From Litchfieldia alkalitelluris (lineage in GTDB: Bacteria; Bacillota; Bacilli; Bacillales; Bacillaceae_L): a stretch of DNA of 64,000 nucleotides. A program made the translations under genes and the position numbers. The notes beneath the pieces are model-generated. The model searched no databases. It saw only the letters and a list, made by a program, of their open reading frames with translations, and was not told the DNA's origin. The DNA lies in assembly GCF_002019645.1 (NCBI RefSeq), contig NZ_KV917374.1, forward strand, positions 2,306,696-2,370,695, given 5' to 3'. Of this stretch, positions 11,033 to 19,524 are shown one piece after another; within the stretch, counting starts at the first letter, position 1, and every line of letters starts with the position of its first letter.

Positions 11033-11450
11033 AATAAAATGAGGGCTGCGAATCTATTGGTTCGCGGCTTTTTATGGTTTGGTGCAAGTTTACTTAGTTA
11101 GCGGAGTTCCAAACGCTGCGATCCACCTGCTTTCCGCGGGGCGGCCCGTGAGCCTCCTCGTCGCTTTTTGAGCTCCTGCGGGGTCTCACGAGACCGCTAG
11201 ATCCCGCAGAAGTCAGCTCTTCGCTCATTCCACACTATGGAAGACATTTAATACTTCATGGTGCGAATATTTAATTAGCATGGATTTCTTAAGGTTTATA
11301 GTCAATTTAGCAATGGGATTTTTTGTAAAAAAGAACATTCCCATTTTACAGCCCAAAATTTAATTAATGAAAAATATTGTGTAAGTATGTCATAATGTAA
11401 TAGGGTTTAGACTAGCATCTATGATGATTTTTATAAGGAGACAATGAAGT
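11033..11450. other. Intergenic region between the protease gene and folC
   Basis: A 418-base gap. It holds a possible terminator just after the stop (GCTGCGAATC and GGTTCGCGGC arms around a short loop, then five T, near 11043-11073), one inverted copy of repeat A, and a copy of the repeat linker (CATGGTGCGAATATT) near 11259. The last 40 bases carry the folC ribosome-binding site AAGGAG at about 11436. No further gene is visible. Confidence 0.6.
11104..11235 (-). repeat. Repeat A, copy 1 (inverted)
   Basis: GC-rich structured repeat in the orientation starting GGAGTTCC and ending CATTCCACAC. It contains the internal hairpin with CTCCTGCGG, GGTCTC, GAGACC and CCGCAGA(A)G blocks. The arm next to CTTCTGC appears to lack four bases compared with the other copies, so the closing stem is damaged here. 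The CATGGTGCGAATATT linker follows about 25 bases further on. Confidence 0.85.
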
Positions 11451-12746
11451 ATGATACATACATATGAAGAGGCGTTGCATTGGATTCATTCGAGATTAAG
11501 ACTTGGGATTAAGCCTGGGTTAAAGCGGATGGAATGGATGATGGAGCGTTTGAACCATCCTGAACAAAAAATTAAAGGTATTCATGTTGCGGGGACAAAT
11601 GGGAAAGGATCGACGGTTTGTTATTTGAGAAATATCTTGCAAGAAGCCGGATATACGGTCGGTACGTTTACGTCACCTTATTTTGAGATGTTTAATGAAC
11701 GAATTAGTGTAAATGGGAAGCCAATTAGTAATGAGGACATCGTTAACCTTGTTAATATAGTAAAGCCTTTATCCGAAGAACTTGAACAAACAGAACTTGG
11801 TTCACCTTCAGAGTTTGAAGTCATCACAGCGATGGCATTTTATTACTTTGGGACAAGTACGGATATTGATATCGTTGTTTTTGAAACAGGACTTGGAGGT
11901 AGGTTAGATTCTACTAATATCTTTGTACCGTTGGTTTCTGTTATCACAAATATTGGCTTTGACCACATGGATTTATTAGGTAACTCTTTAAGTGAAATTG
12001 CCTTTGAAAAAGCGGGAATCATTAAGCAAGGTGTTCCAGTAATTACGAGTGTTGAACAGAAGGAAGCTCTAGAGGTAATTGTGAAACGGTCAAAAGAGCT
12101 AGAATCACGCTACCATGTTATGAACCATGATTATTTTATTAAAGATCATCATTCCATTACTGAAGGTGAACAATTCACGGTAAGAACTCCGAATGAAATC
12201 ATCGAGGACTTAGAGATTACGATGAGAGGTGTTCACCAAGTGAAAAATGCTGCTTTAGCAACTATGGTTATTCAGCATTTACATCTAGAGGGTCATGTGA
12301 AAGTTCCCACTAGTGCAATTAAGACCGGCTTAAAACAGTCTATTTGGATTGGGAGATTTGAACAAGTATCCTCTAACCCAACCGTTATTATCGATGGTGC
12401 TCATAATCCAGAAGGAATTGAGAGTTTGATCAATACAGTGGATCGTCACTTGGAGAATCGATCCATTCACATCATTTTCTCAGCTTTAAAAGATAAGAAA
12501 TTAGAAAAAATGCTAGAACCACTAGCAAGCATCGCAGAAACAATCACGTTTACTAGCTTTGATTTTCCTAGGGTCACTTCAGCAAGGGAATTGTATGAAA
12601 TGTGTGACCACCCTGAAAAGAATTATATGGAGTCATGGAAAGACGCAATTGATACTGTAAGATCAACGCTTAAAGAAGATGATGTACTTCTTATAACAGG
12701 TTCACTTTACTTTCTATCAGAAATTCGACCATATGTCCTACGATGA
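11451..12746 (+). CDS. folC: Folylpolyglutamate synthase / dihydrofolate synthase
   Basis: A cytoplasmic Mur-ligase-family enzyme that adds glutamate to folates (and usually to dihydropteroate), using ATP. The 431-residue length is normal. The P-loop GTNGKGS lies at residues 48-54; TSPY, FETGLGGRLDSTN and DGAHNP (315-320) follow in the family order. The ATG has AAGGAG 10 bases upstream. In B. subtilis folC follows valS and precedes comC; here it is separated from valS by the giant protease and from the prepilin peptidase by the cyclase and pilus genes, so both flanks carry insertions relative to that species. Confidence 0.96.
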   Translation: MIHTYEEALHWIHSRLRLGIKPGLKRMEWMMERLNHPEQKIKGIHVAGTNGKGSTVCYLRNILQEAGYTVGTFTSPYFEMFNERISVNGKPISNEDIVNLVNIVKPLSEELEQTELGSPSEFEVITAMAFYYFGTSTDIDIVVFETGLGGRLDSTNIFVPLVSVITNIGFDHMDLLGNSLSEIAFEKAGIIKQGVPVITSVEQKEALEVIVKRSKELESRYHVMNHDYFIKDHHSITEGEQFTVRTPNEIIEDLEITMRGVHQVKNAALATMVIQHLHLEGHVKVPTSAIKTGLKQSIWIGRFEQVSSNPTVIIDGAHNPEGIESLINTVDRHLENRSIHIIFSALKDKKLEKMLEPLASIAETITFTSFDFPRVTSARELYEMCDHPEKNYMESWKDAIDTVRSTLKEDDVLLITGSLYFLSEIRPYVLR

Positions 12747-12794
12747 AAATTGACAAATTTTATATATTTTTAGGACGTTAGACCTATAAAAAAA

Positions 12795-12823
12795 GTGACA
12801 GTTTTCGAAAAATTTGATAAAAT
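12795..12823 (+). promoter_or_regulatory. Probable sigma-A promoter of the diguanylate cyclase gene
   Basis: GTGACA at 12795-12800 and TAAAAT at 12818-12823 are separated by 17 bases and lie about 50 bases before the TTG start. Each box has one mismatch to consensus. Confidence 0.5.
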
Positions 12824-12870
12824 ATGGTTAGCTACTAAAAAGATAAATTAACAGAGAGGGGGAGAGGAAA

Positions 12871-14592
12871 TTGAATGTAAGTGAAAAGGTCAAATATATT
12901 GTATGGTCTACGTGGATTGTTGTTTTTCCGATTGCCATGTGGGTCGTATACGATTATACGAATCATAAGATTCTTGGTTATGAAATAGATCTTGCAGGCT
13001 TCTTACTTATCACAGTTATCCTTTCTATCCTCCCTATTGTCGTGAATGGTACCCCGATTTTATTCCTTGAAGGGGTATCCTTAGTCATTTTCTTATACTT
13101 CGGATTATTTATTGAAATACTTTTTTCGCAACTGGCTATGTTGGTACTATTACTAAATATGAAAGTTGGCAAAAAAGACTGTTATCGTTTTCCTATTAAT
13201 TCACTGATGTTTTTAACCGTATCGCTTGTTGGTGGATTGGTTTATTACCTACTCGGTGGCACACATGGTGAACTTGATATGTCCTCTGGACAAGTCTTAA
13301 TCGCCATTTTAGGCTATGAATTATCTAAATTTTTCGCGAATCATACGATACTTTTTTATATTAAAAAGTCAGTATATAGTTTGAAGGCTCCTTATCTAAG
13401 TAAAGATTTATTGTGGGAAGGATTTTCTAAACTTTTTCACTTCCCAATCGGACTATTACTGTATATCCTTTATGTGGAAATAGGAGCAGTTTCTCTTTTT
13501 TATGTAGGAATTCCACTAGTTAGTTTGTCTATTATTCTACGATCATATTATTCAAGTCAGCGTATTAATGATTACCTACAAAAAACGAGTGAACTAGGTC
13601 ATGAACTAGCGGGTAAGCTTCAATATAATGAAGTGATTGACTTGTTTATTGAGAGAACAAGTGATATCTTATCTGTTGATTCCGCTTATATCTTAGATAC
13701 AGTTGGAGAGGAAAAGCTTAATCTAATCAGACAGCATGGAACAGGAGATAAACCTGAAACAAAGCCGTTTCATCCTATTTTTATCAATGAGGCGATAAGT
13801 GGCAATGTTTGGGCCAAGAAGAAATCTGTTTTATACCAAACAAGGAAGGAATGGGCACATTTAAATGAGTATTACCTTCCTGAATCTGTGGAAAGCATTT
13901 TAAGTGTTCCTGTTATCAGACATAAGAGGGTTGTAGCAGTCCTCGTCTTTGCTTCAAATCGACGGAGAGCATTTGAAAAATATCAGCTAAGTATTGTTGA
14001 AATTCTAGCATCCTACCTTGGTGTAGCAACTGAGAATGCAAGACATCATGCCGAAGCTAAAAATAAAAGTGAACGCTGTGCCTTAACTGGACTATATAAT
14101 TTCCGTTATCTAGAGGAATTACTAGATAAAGAGTTTATAAAAGTTCATCAAAAAGGTGAAGTAAAGCCACTTTCATTAATTCTACTTGATATTGATCACT
14201 TCAAAACAGTCAATGACACATATGGACATCAAAGTGGAAATGAAATTTTAAAGCAGCTTTCCATGCGACTCATCAACTTAATCGGTGATATCGGAACCGT
14301 TTCTAGATATGGAGGAGAAGAATTCGTCGTTCTTTTACCAGATACAGACAAAGAAACCACACACAAAATTGCCGAAACCATTCGCCAAATGATTGCAAAC
14401 CGACCATTTACAATTAGAGATGATTTAAATGGCGGAGCGAAATTAAAAATACGAATCACAGCAAGTATTGGATTTGCAACTGCACCTGAAGATGCGGAAG
14501 GTCCGATGGATATACTAAGACATGCGGATCGTGCGATGTATACTGGGGCGAAGCAGGCGGGGAGAAATAAGGTTGCGATGTATGTGAAATAG
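12871..14592 (+). CDS. Membrane diguanylate cyclase with GAF and GGDEF domains
   Basis: Predicted to make cyclic di-GMP from two GTP at the inner face of the membrane. About 230 N-terminal residues form a multi-helix membrane region (roughly eight hydrophobic segments), followed by a GAF domain (about 250-395) and a GGDEF domain (about 400-573). The active-site motif is RYGGEEF and the metal-binding LLDIDHFKTVND block is intact, so it should be active. The RxxD inhibitory site expected a few residues before GGEEF is not present. A TTG start follows a strong GAGAGGGGGAGAGG site. It lies directly beside the pilus locus, whose PilB carries a c-di-GMP-binding-type region; a functional link is inference. 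Confidence 0.9.
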   Translation: MNVSEKVKYIVWSTWIVVFPIAMWVVYDYTNHKILGYEIDLAGFLLITVILSILPIVVNGTPILFLEGVSLVIFLYFGLFIEILFSQLAMLVLLLNMKVGKKDCYRFPINSLMFLTVSLVGGLVYYLLGGTHGELDMSSGQVLIAILGYELSKFFANHTILFYIKKSVYSLKAPYLSKDLLWEGFSKLFHFPIGLLLYILYVEIGAVSLFYVGIPLVSLSIILRSYYSSQRINDYLQKTSELGHELAGKLQYNEVIDLFIERTSDILSVDSAYILDTVGEEKLNLIRQHGTGDKPETKPFHPIFINEAISGNVWAKKKSVLYQTRKEWAHLNEYYLPESVESILSVPVIRHKRVVAVLVFASNRRRAFEKYQLSIVEILASYLGVATENARHHAEAKNKSERCALTGLYNFRYLEELLDKEFIKVHQKGEVKPLSLILLDIDHFKTVNDTYGHQSGNEILKQLSMRLINLIGDIGTVSRYGGEEFVVLLPDTDKETTHKIAETIRQMIANRPFTIRDDLNGGAKLKIRITASIGFATAPEDAEGPMDILRHADRAMYTGAKQAGRNKVAMYVK

Positions 14593-14634
14593 AAAAAGGA
14601 GGACTCTTCAGTTTAGAGGGTCCTCCTTTTTCTA
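14593..14634. terminator. Bidirectional terminator between cyclase gene and minor pilin operon
   Basis: AAAAAGGAGGA and TCCTCCTTTTT form an 11-bp stem just after the cyclase stop. The A run on the left and T run on the right allow it to serve both convergent transcripts. Confidence 0.85.
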
Positions 14635-14664
14635 TTTCCCCTTTTTCTGGATGACACGATAGGA

Positions 14665-15771
14665 TCAATCATAGGTTACATCGAATTCATTGTCATTAAT
14701 TAGTAAATTTGAATTAGGGTCATAAATAACAACATTGGAAGCAAAGATACCAGGTACTCCATTACCACCACCGCCACCATTCCCGGATTTAGTTTCCTCG
14801 AGAAGTTGCGCACATGTTTTTGGTTTACCTTCTAGTCTAGTTTCGTTTTTTAACAAAGTAATATATTCACTCTTGCTATTTGGGGTAATTGTAAGTGTGC
14901 CATCAATACAAACAAAGGAGTTTGGCTTTGTAAGGATATCTTCATAGAAATAAGCATCCCCATGAATTATTAAATCTGAAATGTTTGTAGTGTCAAGTGT
15001 ACCATTTAGGTAAAAGTTGCCTGAGACTGTTATGTCTGATTGTGCACCTAGAATTGTTCCACCTTTAATAAATAAGTCATTTTGGATAATGAGTTCTGTT
15101 ACGTTGTTATAACCTGAGATTTGTAAATCTTTATCTGTATATATATTACTAGCTGTTATCGTTGACTTATTGGTTATGTTTAGACCGTCAGGGAAATATG
15201 CATTCCCATATTGAGTGTCCGATGATGGGCTGCATGTACCTACATCAGATGGCCCGCATGTTTTAAAATAACCAGGCATGGGTGGAAACATATTGTTCGT
15301 ATGTATTGGGAATCTAGCATTTAATCTTCGTTCACTATAGGCTGTAGATGATTCTTTTGCATAACCAATAGAAGTGAATTTAAATTCATGCTTTTTAATC
15401 ATAGGATTGAACTGACAACTAATATTATCAATACTATAAGAAGTTTCAGCATCAATTTGCCTATTAGTGTATCCGTTTGGTACAGGTGCTGTAACAATTC
15501 CGTTCACTTTTTGAGTAATTTGTGTAATACAAGGATCTGTAGAAATTAAACTTAAGTTCTCAGGCTTAGTATAAAAGGCTTTTAATTGTTGATAAAATTC
15601 TGTTACTCCCATTTCAGCAGCATCTGTTGCCTTTTGAGATACCTCCGTTTGGTTAACTTGTTTTGAACTATTAAACGCTTGTGCAGTAATCACAGTAGCA
15701 AAGATTGTAATTAAGGTAATTGAAGCAAGTACAACAACTAGAGAGGAACCCTTCTCATTTAAATATTTCAT
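14665..15771 (-). CDS. PilX/GspK-like minor prepilin with beta-helix-like body
   Basis: A 368-residue protein with a short charged leader, then NEKG followed by a long hydrophobic helix (SSLVVVLASITLITIFATVI). The Gly before the helix fits prepilin peptidase cleavage. The Glu normally at mature position 5 is absent, as in GspK-type tip pseudopilins. The body (about 185-300) is a series of short beta-type repeats rich in I, N, T and G, such as LIIQNDLFIKGG and ITVSGNFYLNG, resembling a beta-helix; a GNGGGGGNG linker and a short acidic tail follow. It is the last gene of a leftward three-gene operon. Tip or initiation pilin is the likely role; the exact family is uncertain. Confidence 0.7.
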   Translation of the reverse strand: MKYLNEKGSSLVVVLASITLITIFATVITAQAFNSSKQVNQTEVSQKATDAAEMGVTEFYQQLKAFYTKPENLSLISTDPCITQITQKVNGIVTAPVPNGYTNRQIDAETSYSIDNISCQFNPMIKKHEFKFTSIGYAKESSTAYSERRLNARFPIHTNNMFPPMPGYFKTCGPSDVGTCSPSSDTQYGNAYFPDGLNITNKSTITASNIYTDKDLQISGYNNVTELIIQNDLFIKGGTILGAQSDITVSGNFYLNGTLDTTNISDLIIHGDAYFYEDILTKPNSFVCIDGTLTITPNSKSEYITLLKNETRLEGKPKTCAQLLEETKSGNGGGGGNGVPGIFASNVVIYDPNSNLLINDNEFDVTYD

Positions 15772-15786
15772 TCTTTTTCTCCCTTT

Positions 15787-16230
15787 CTAATATCTATTAA
15801 TGACCGTTTTCACTTTATAAGGTTCCGAATGCTCATAGTTGCTTAGTGAAAACTCAATATATAAAGGTTTTCTTGAACTTACTTTTAAGTTGACATTATT
15901 CGCTACTTCTTTGTAATCACTTTGGCCAAGTCTACTTAACTTAACGACAATGTTAGAATTCTCTACCTTATTCCCATCAATCTTAATTTCATTTGTCGAG
16001 TAATTATAATCTATGATATAAGTACTTTTGGTTTGATGAATACGGGTTAATTGTGCAAGTATAAGGTTCGCCTCTTGACTCAGGCTTACTTTCTTTTTAG
16101 TAACCTCAAAATGATTTGCACTGTTTATGATTAATCCGGAAATTAACCCCATAATTAAAGAGAAGATCACTAAGGAAGCTAAAAGTTCTATTAAAGTTAA
16201 GCCTCTATTATTTAGTATATATTTTTTCAT
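15787..16230 (-). CDS. Minor prepilin (type IV pilin-like)
   Basis: A 147-residue prepilin with the classical class III signal: leader MKKYILNNRG, cleavage after Gly10, then LTLIELLASLVIF with Glu at mature position 5, followed by a 20-residue hydrophobic helix. The rest is a small globular domain with beta-strand character. It lies 11 bases downstream of the 390-residue prepilin gene and 15 bases before the PilX/GspK-like gene, so the three are co-transcribed. It probably forms part of the priming/tip complex of the pilus built by the rightward genes. Confidence 0.8.
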   Translation of the reverse strand: MKKYILNNRGLTLIELLASLVIFSLIMGLISGLIINSANHFEVTKKKVSLSQEANLILAQLTRIHQTKSTYIIDYNYSTNEIKIDGNKVENSNIVVKLSRLGQSDYKEVANNVNLKVSSRKPLYIEFSLSNYEHSEPYKVKTVINRY

Positions 16231-16241
16231 AATAGCCCTTC

Positions 16242-17414
16242 TTAACGATAGATTTTAAGTTCACTGTATTCAGTGGTCGAGGACCCACTCCATAAACGGA
16301 GGCCAATACACTTATTATATTGGTCGTATTCATTAATGTTTGCTAGGTTTAAAGATGAGTTCTTAAAAAGTGCAGTTTTAATAATATCATTTTGGATTAA
16401 GGTAATCTGATATTCTCTTTTTGAAGTAATCGGATTACTTAAATCAGAAACAAAGTTTGCTTGAATTTCTATGTCTAATGGTTGTTCGAAGTCTATGTTA
16501 TTAGTGTTAGTTGACTGAGAAATTAGGTCTACAGAGATATTATTAAACAACGAATCATCATCTTTTCCATTTTTTCTCAAGTTAAGAAACAATTTATTAT
16601 TTTGTGTTGGAAGAAAAGATATTACAAATCCGTTTTCTTCCTTATAATTTGTACTGGACTTAGTAGAAGTGGGATTTGATAATGATCCGTCTACTAAAAT
16701 TTCAAAACCACCATCGTCAGGTCCCTTAAATTCAATAGTGCCTTTAATTGTAAATTCGTCAATAGTAGGTTTTAATTTTAAAAATGTTGAATCTCCATTT
16801 TCAAATGTACTAAAAGGGTTCTTGTTCGAATTTTTCATATGAAGTGTATAGATGTACGAAGCTGGGTCTAAGAAAACTTCACTCTCTAAAGTTGCAGTAT
16901 TCATATTCAGAAACAAATCTTGGGCTGGATTGGATCGATAAGGAAGAGTGCTTAACTTAAATGTTTCTGAAGTATCTTTTTCAATGTATCCATATGTATA
17001 TGACAGTAATTGACTGTCATCACTATTCAGAACATTTACTTTTACTTTAATAAGATCTGAGGATTCATCTGAAAAGACTAATTCAGTGTTCGGAATAATA
17101 ATCCCAGGTTCATTTCTTGGATTTAATAATAGATTTAGCTGTGTTTCTTGAGTAATCGTATTATTTGTAGGGTTGATGGTATTAGATTGATACACATTAT
17201 AATGAGATAAAATATCAATTACTCTATTATTTTCTTGTAATAATGACAGAACCTCTCTCGCATCATTTGAACCTGATAGCATTTCTTCATTTTTCGTTGC
17301 GAAAATGGCTGCTTGTGCAAAAAACTTCATAAAAACTGTTAGTATAATGGTGATTATGACAATGGATGCCAATAATTCTATTAGTGTAAATCCATTTTCC
17401 CGTTTTAGGTGCAT
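16242..17414 (-). CDS. Large minor prepilin with LamG/concanavalin-like C-terminal region
   Basis: A 390-residue prepilin. Leader MHLKRENG is cleaved after Gly8, giving FTLIELLASIVIITI with Glu5 and the usual N-terminal helix. A prepilin-type head extends to about residue 200. The last 190 residues form a beta-rich region that ends in GLRLWSGSSTTEYSELKIYR, reminiscent of laminin-G/concanavalin-type lectin folds; this is by eye, not by search. The start is preceded by GAGGTGGG (as read on the minus strand). It is first in the leftward minor pilin operon. A pilin carrying a large binding domain could be the tip adhesin; this is inference. Confidence 0.7.
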   Translation of the reverse strand: MHLKRENGFTLIELLASIVIITIILTVFMKFFAQAAIFATKNEEMLSGSNDAREVLSLLQENNRVIDILSHYNVYQSNTINPTNNTITQETQLNLLLNPRNEPGIIIPNTELVFSDESSDLIKVKVNVLNSDDSQLLSYTYGYIEKDTSETFKLSTLPYRSNPAQDLFLNMNTATLESEVFLDPASYIYTLHMKNSNKNPFSTFENGDSTFLKLKPTIDEFTIKGTIEFKGPDDGGFEILVDGSLSNPTSTKSSTNYKEENGFVISFLPTQNNKLFLNLRKNGKDDDSLFNNISVDLISQSTNTNNIDFEQPLDIEIQANFVSDLSNPITSKREYQITLIQNDIIKTALFKNSSLNLANINEYDQYNKCIGLRLWSGSSTTEYSELKIYR

Positions 17415-17557
17415 TTTCCCACCTCTTTTTTCCTATTTCTTTCATTATACGATAAGATTAATAATATGTGGATAGTAGATTGTTCATTTTTCATTTTTTT
17501 ACAAATAACATCAATTTCCTCCTTTAATATTTTCCCTTTTTCATATAAAATGTAAAT

Positions 17558-17580
17558 TAGTCCCGTTTTTAGTGGGACTA
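17558..17580 (+). promoter_or_regulatory. Hairpin upstream of the rightward pilus operon
   Basis: TAGTCCC and GGGACTA form a perfect 7-bp stem around a 9-base loop, ending 28 bases before the first start codon. No U run follows, so it is not a simple terminator. It may be a leader structure or an operator. Confidence 0.4.
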
Positions 17581-17608
17581 TACTACTAATTATAGGGGTG
17601 GAAGCTTC

Positions 17609-18235
17609 GTGGGATATCTTTTTTCTTTTCTTGCATTCTTAATTTTATTACCAATAATTATAAAACTACCACTAGGTATAAAGTCTTCAACTAAAATATC
17701 CATGTTAGTATGTGCTTTTGCACTCTCGATGCTTGGTGTATTGGCAGTTCCATTTCTAGGAGTATTAAAAGTAGGATTAGTGCTTTTATTATTATCAATT
17801 ATCCTTGTATTACTACTTGAAAAAAGACTATCAGATTCAACTGCTCCAGTAGGAATGGTTGATGAAGTTGTTTCCAATAAACCTAAAAATAATTTAATTA
17901 TTGTACAAGACCAAGAAGATTCTGTCGTAACAAAGGGTGTAACAAGTACTGAAGATATATATGAAGAGGAGAGATTCCTTGAAGAACAGAAAGTTCCTTC
18001 TGAGCAAGAAATTGCATTGAATGAAGTGGCTGTTACAGTAGAAAAAGTAGATACAGATGAAATTGATGATTGGTTAAATTCAATTGGAACCAATGATCAA
18101 GAAGTGATCCAGCAATCGACGAACGTTGAAGAAGTGATTGAACTAAAACCATATAAATATGAACAAGATGATGATCTTGATACTTTGAGTGAATTAGTAT
18201 TTGATGAGCTTTCAGTAGAATCTAGTAAAAAATGA
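17609..18235 (+). CDS. Small membrane protein of the pilus operon, unknown function
   Basis: I do not recognise this family. The 208-residue protein has three hydrophobic segments in the first 75 residues (about 3-20, 28-48, 52-70), then a long acidic, low-complexity cytoplasmic-type tail rich in E, D, V and S. GTG start follows AGGGGTGG. It is the first gene of the rightward pilus operon, 34 bases before the VanW/G5-like gene and divergent from the minor pilin operon. Position suggests a role in pilus expression or assembly, but nothing in the sequence shows what it does. Confidence 0.6.
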   Translation: MGYLFSFLAFLILLPIIIKLPLGIKSSTKISMLVCAFALSMLGVLAVPFLGVLKVGLVLLLLSIILVLLLEKRLSDSTAPVGMVDEVVSNKPKNNLIIVQDQEDSVVTKGVTSTEDIYEEERFLEEQKVPSEQEIALNEVAVTVEKVDTDEIDDWLNSIGTNDQEVIQQSTNVEEVIELKPYKYEQDDDLDTLSELVFDELSVESSKK

Positions 18236-18269
18236 TACGTGTGGAAGTGATGAAAGGGGTACATAAGTT

Positions 18270-19499
18270 GTGAATAATCAATTAAAAGTAAAACTCGTTT
18301 TGATTTTAGTTTCATGCGTAGCATTTATCTTTGTATTTTCCCAAATAGGTACGATGACATATAGTGCCGTTGCATCAGGAGATAAATTTGAGACTGGAAC
18401 GAAGATTGGATCTGTTAATGTGGAAGGTTTAAGTAATGCCGAAGCTTTTAAACTTGTTGAATCTGAGGTTAATTCATGGCTGGCTGTAGGTGATATTACT
18501 ATTAGCTTTGGGCATGATACCGGTTCAGTTTTAAAGAATGATAGTCTTCAATTTTATGTAAAAGAGAGTATTGAAGCGGCCAAACATGGCATGGATAATC
18601 CTTTAATCGTTACGTATAAGGAAAGTTCATTAAATCAAGCAATTGAAACAAGCTCAAATAAAAAAATGAATTCATTTCAAGAGAATCAATTAATTCAAAA
18701 GCTTTTGAGTGATGCAGCAATGCTTACTACAGGACAAATCGAACTCGATTTATTAAGCTTTTTAGTTGTAGGTGAGCAAATCGTCGTTTCTGAGGCCGAA
18801 ATTCCTTTAGAAACAGCATCAGCTGAGCTTACTAAGTGGGTAAAGGATATTAAAGAAGTATCTCTAGAACCACATGGATCTTTTTCAGTTTTAAATATTA
18901 TAGAAGAGAATGGTTTTGAAGCTAGCGACGAAACGTTAAGTATTGTTGGAACAGCTATTTATGAAGTGATTTTACCAACAAATATTGATATTGTTGAGCG
19001 ACACCTTAGTGAGCATTTGCCAACTTATGCAAAGCTAGGATATGAAGCGCGAGTTGAAAATGATAGTAAAGATTTAATGCTCTATAATACAAATCCATTT
19101 GAATATAAAGTTACTTTTAAGTTAACCGATAAAGGCTTAAAAACAGAGTTGGTTGGACCGGAACTTCCTCATAAATACCGAGTTGAACTTGGAGAAGTAG
19201 AAGAAGTAAAACCAAAAACGATTAAGCAATATGATTCGAAATTAAGCTTTGGTTCTAAGGTAGTAAAGGTTGAAGGCGAAAACGGTACCTTATTGAATGT
19301 CACTCGAATTACAACAAAAGGAAAAAAGACAGAAGAAACATCAATCTCTGATGATTATTATCGTCCAGTACATAAGGTTGTTGCGTTAAGCCTTATTGGT
19401 AGTGGTTTAGTCACTACACCAGATGATAATGAGACACCAGATCCAGAAGACTCAGATGAAGAAGACGGCTTTTTCGATGATGACATAGATTTGAAATAA
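18270..19499 (+). CDS. VanW/G5-like secreted or membrane-anchored protein in the pilus operon
   Basis: A 409-residue protein with one N-terminal membrane segment (about 6-30). TGTKIGSVNVEGLSNAEA at about 42-60 is typical of the peptidoglycan-binding region found at the front of VanW-family proteins. The later NPFEYKVTFKLTDKGLKTELVG segment resembles the VanW core, and the VKVEGENGTLLNVTRI...DDYYRPVHKVV stretch resembles a G5-type end. The tail is very acidic. GTG start follows GAAAGGGG. Located between the small membrane protein and pilB with short gaps, it may connect the pilus machinery to the cell wall; this is inference from domains and position. Confidence 0.65.
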   Translation: MNNQLKVKLVLILVSCVAFIFVFSQIGTMTYSAVASGDKFETGTKIGSVNVEGLSNAEAFKLVESEVNSWLAVGDITISFGHDTGSVLKNDSLQFYVKESIEAAKHGMDNPLIVTYKESSLNQAIETSSNKKMNSFQENQLIQKLLSDAAMLTTGQIELDLLSFLVVGEQIVVSEAEIPLETASAELTKWVKDIKEVSLEPHGSFSVLNIIEENGFEASDETLSIVGTAIYEVILPTNIDIVERHLSEHLPTYAKLGYEARVENDSKDLMLYNTNPFEYKVTFKLTDKGLKTELVGPELPHKYRVELGEVEEVKPKTIKQYDSKLSFGSKVVKVEGENGTLLNVTRITTKGKKTEETSISDDYYRPVHKVVALSLIGSGLVTTPDDNETPDPEDSDEEDGFFDDDIDLK

Positions 19500-19524
19500 T
19501 AGATTCATAAAGTAGGGGGAGAAT

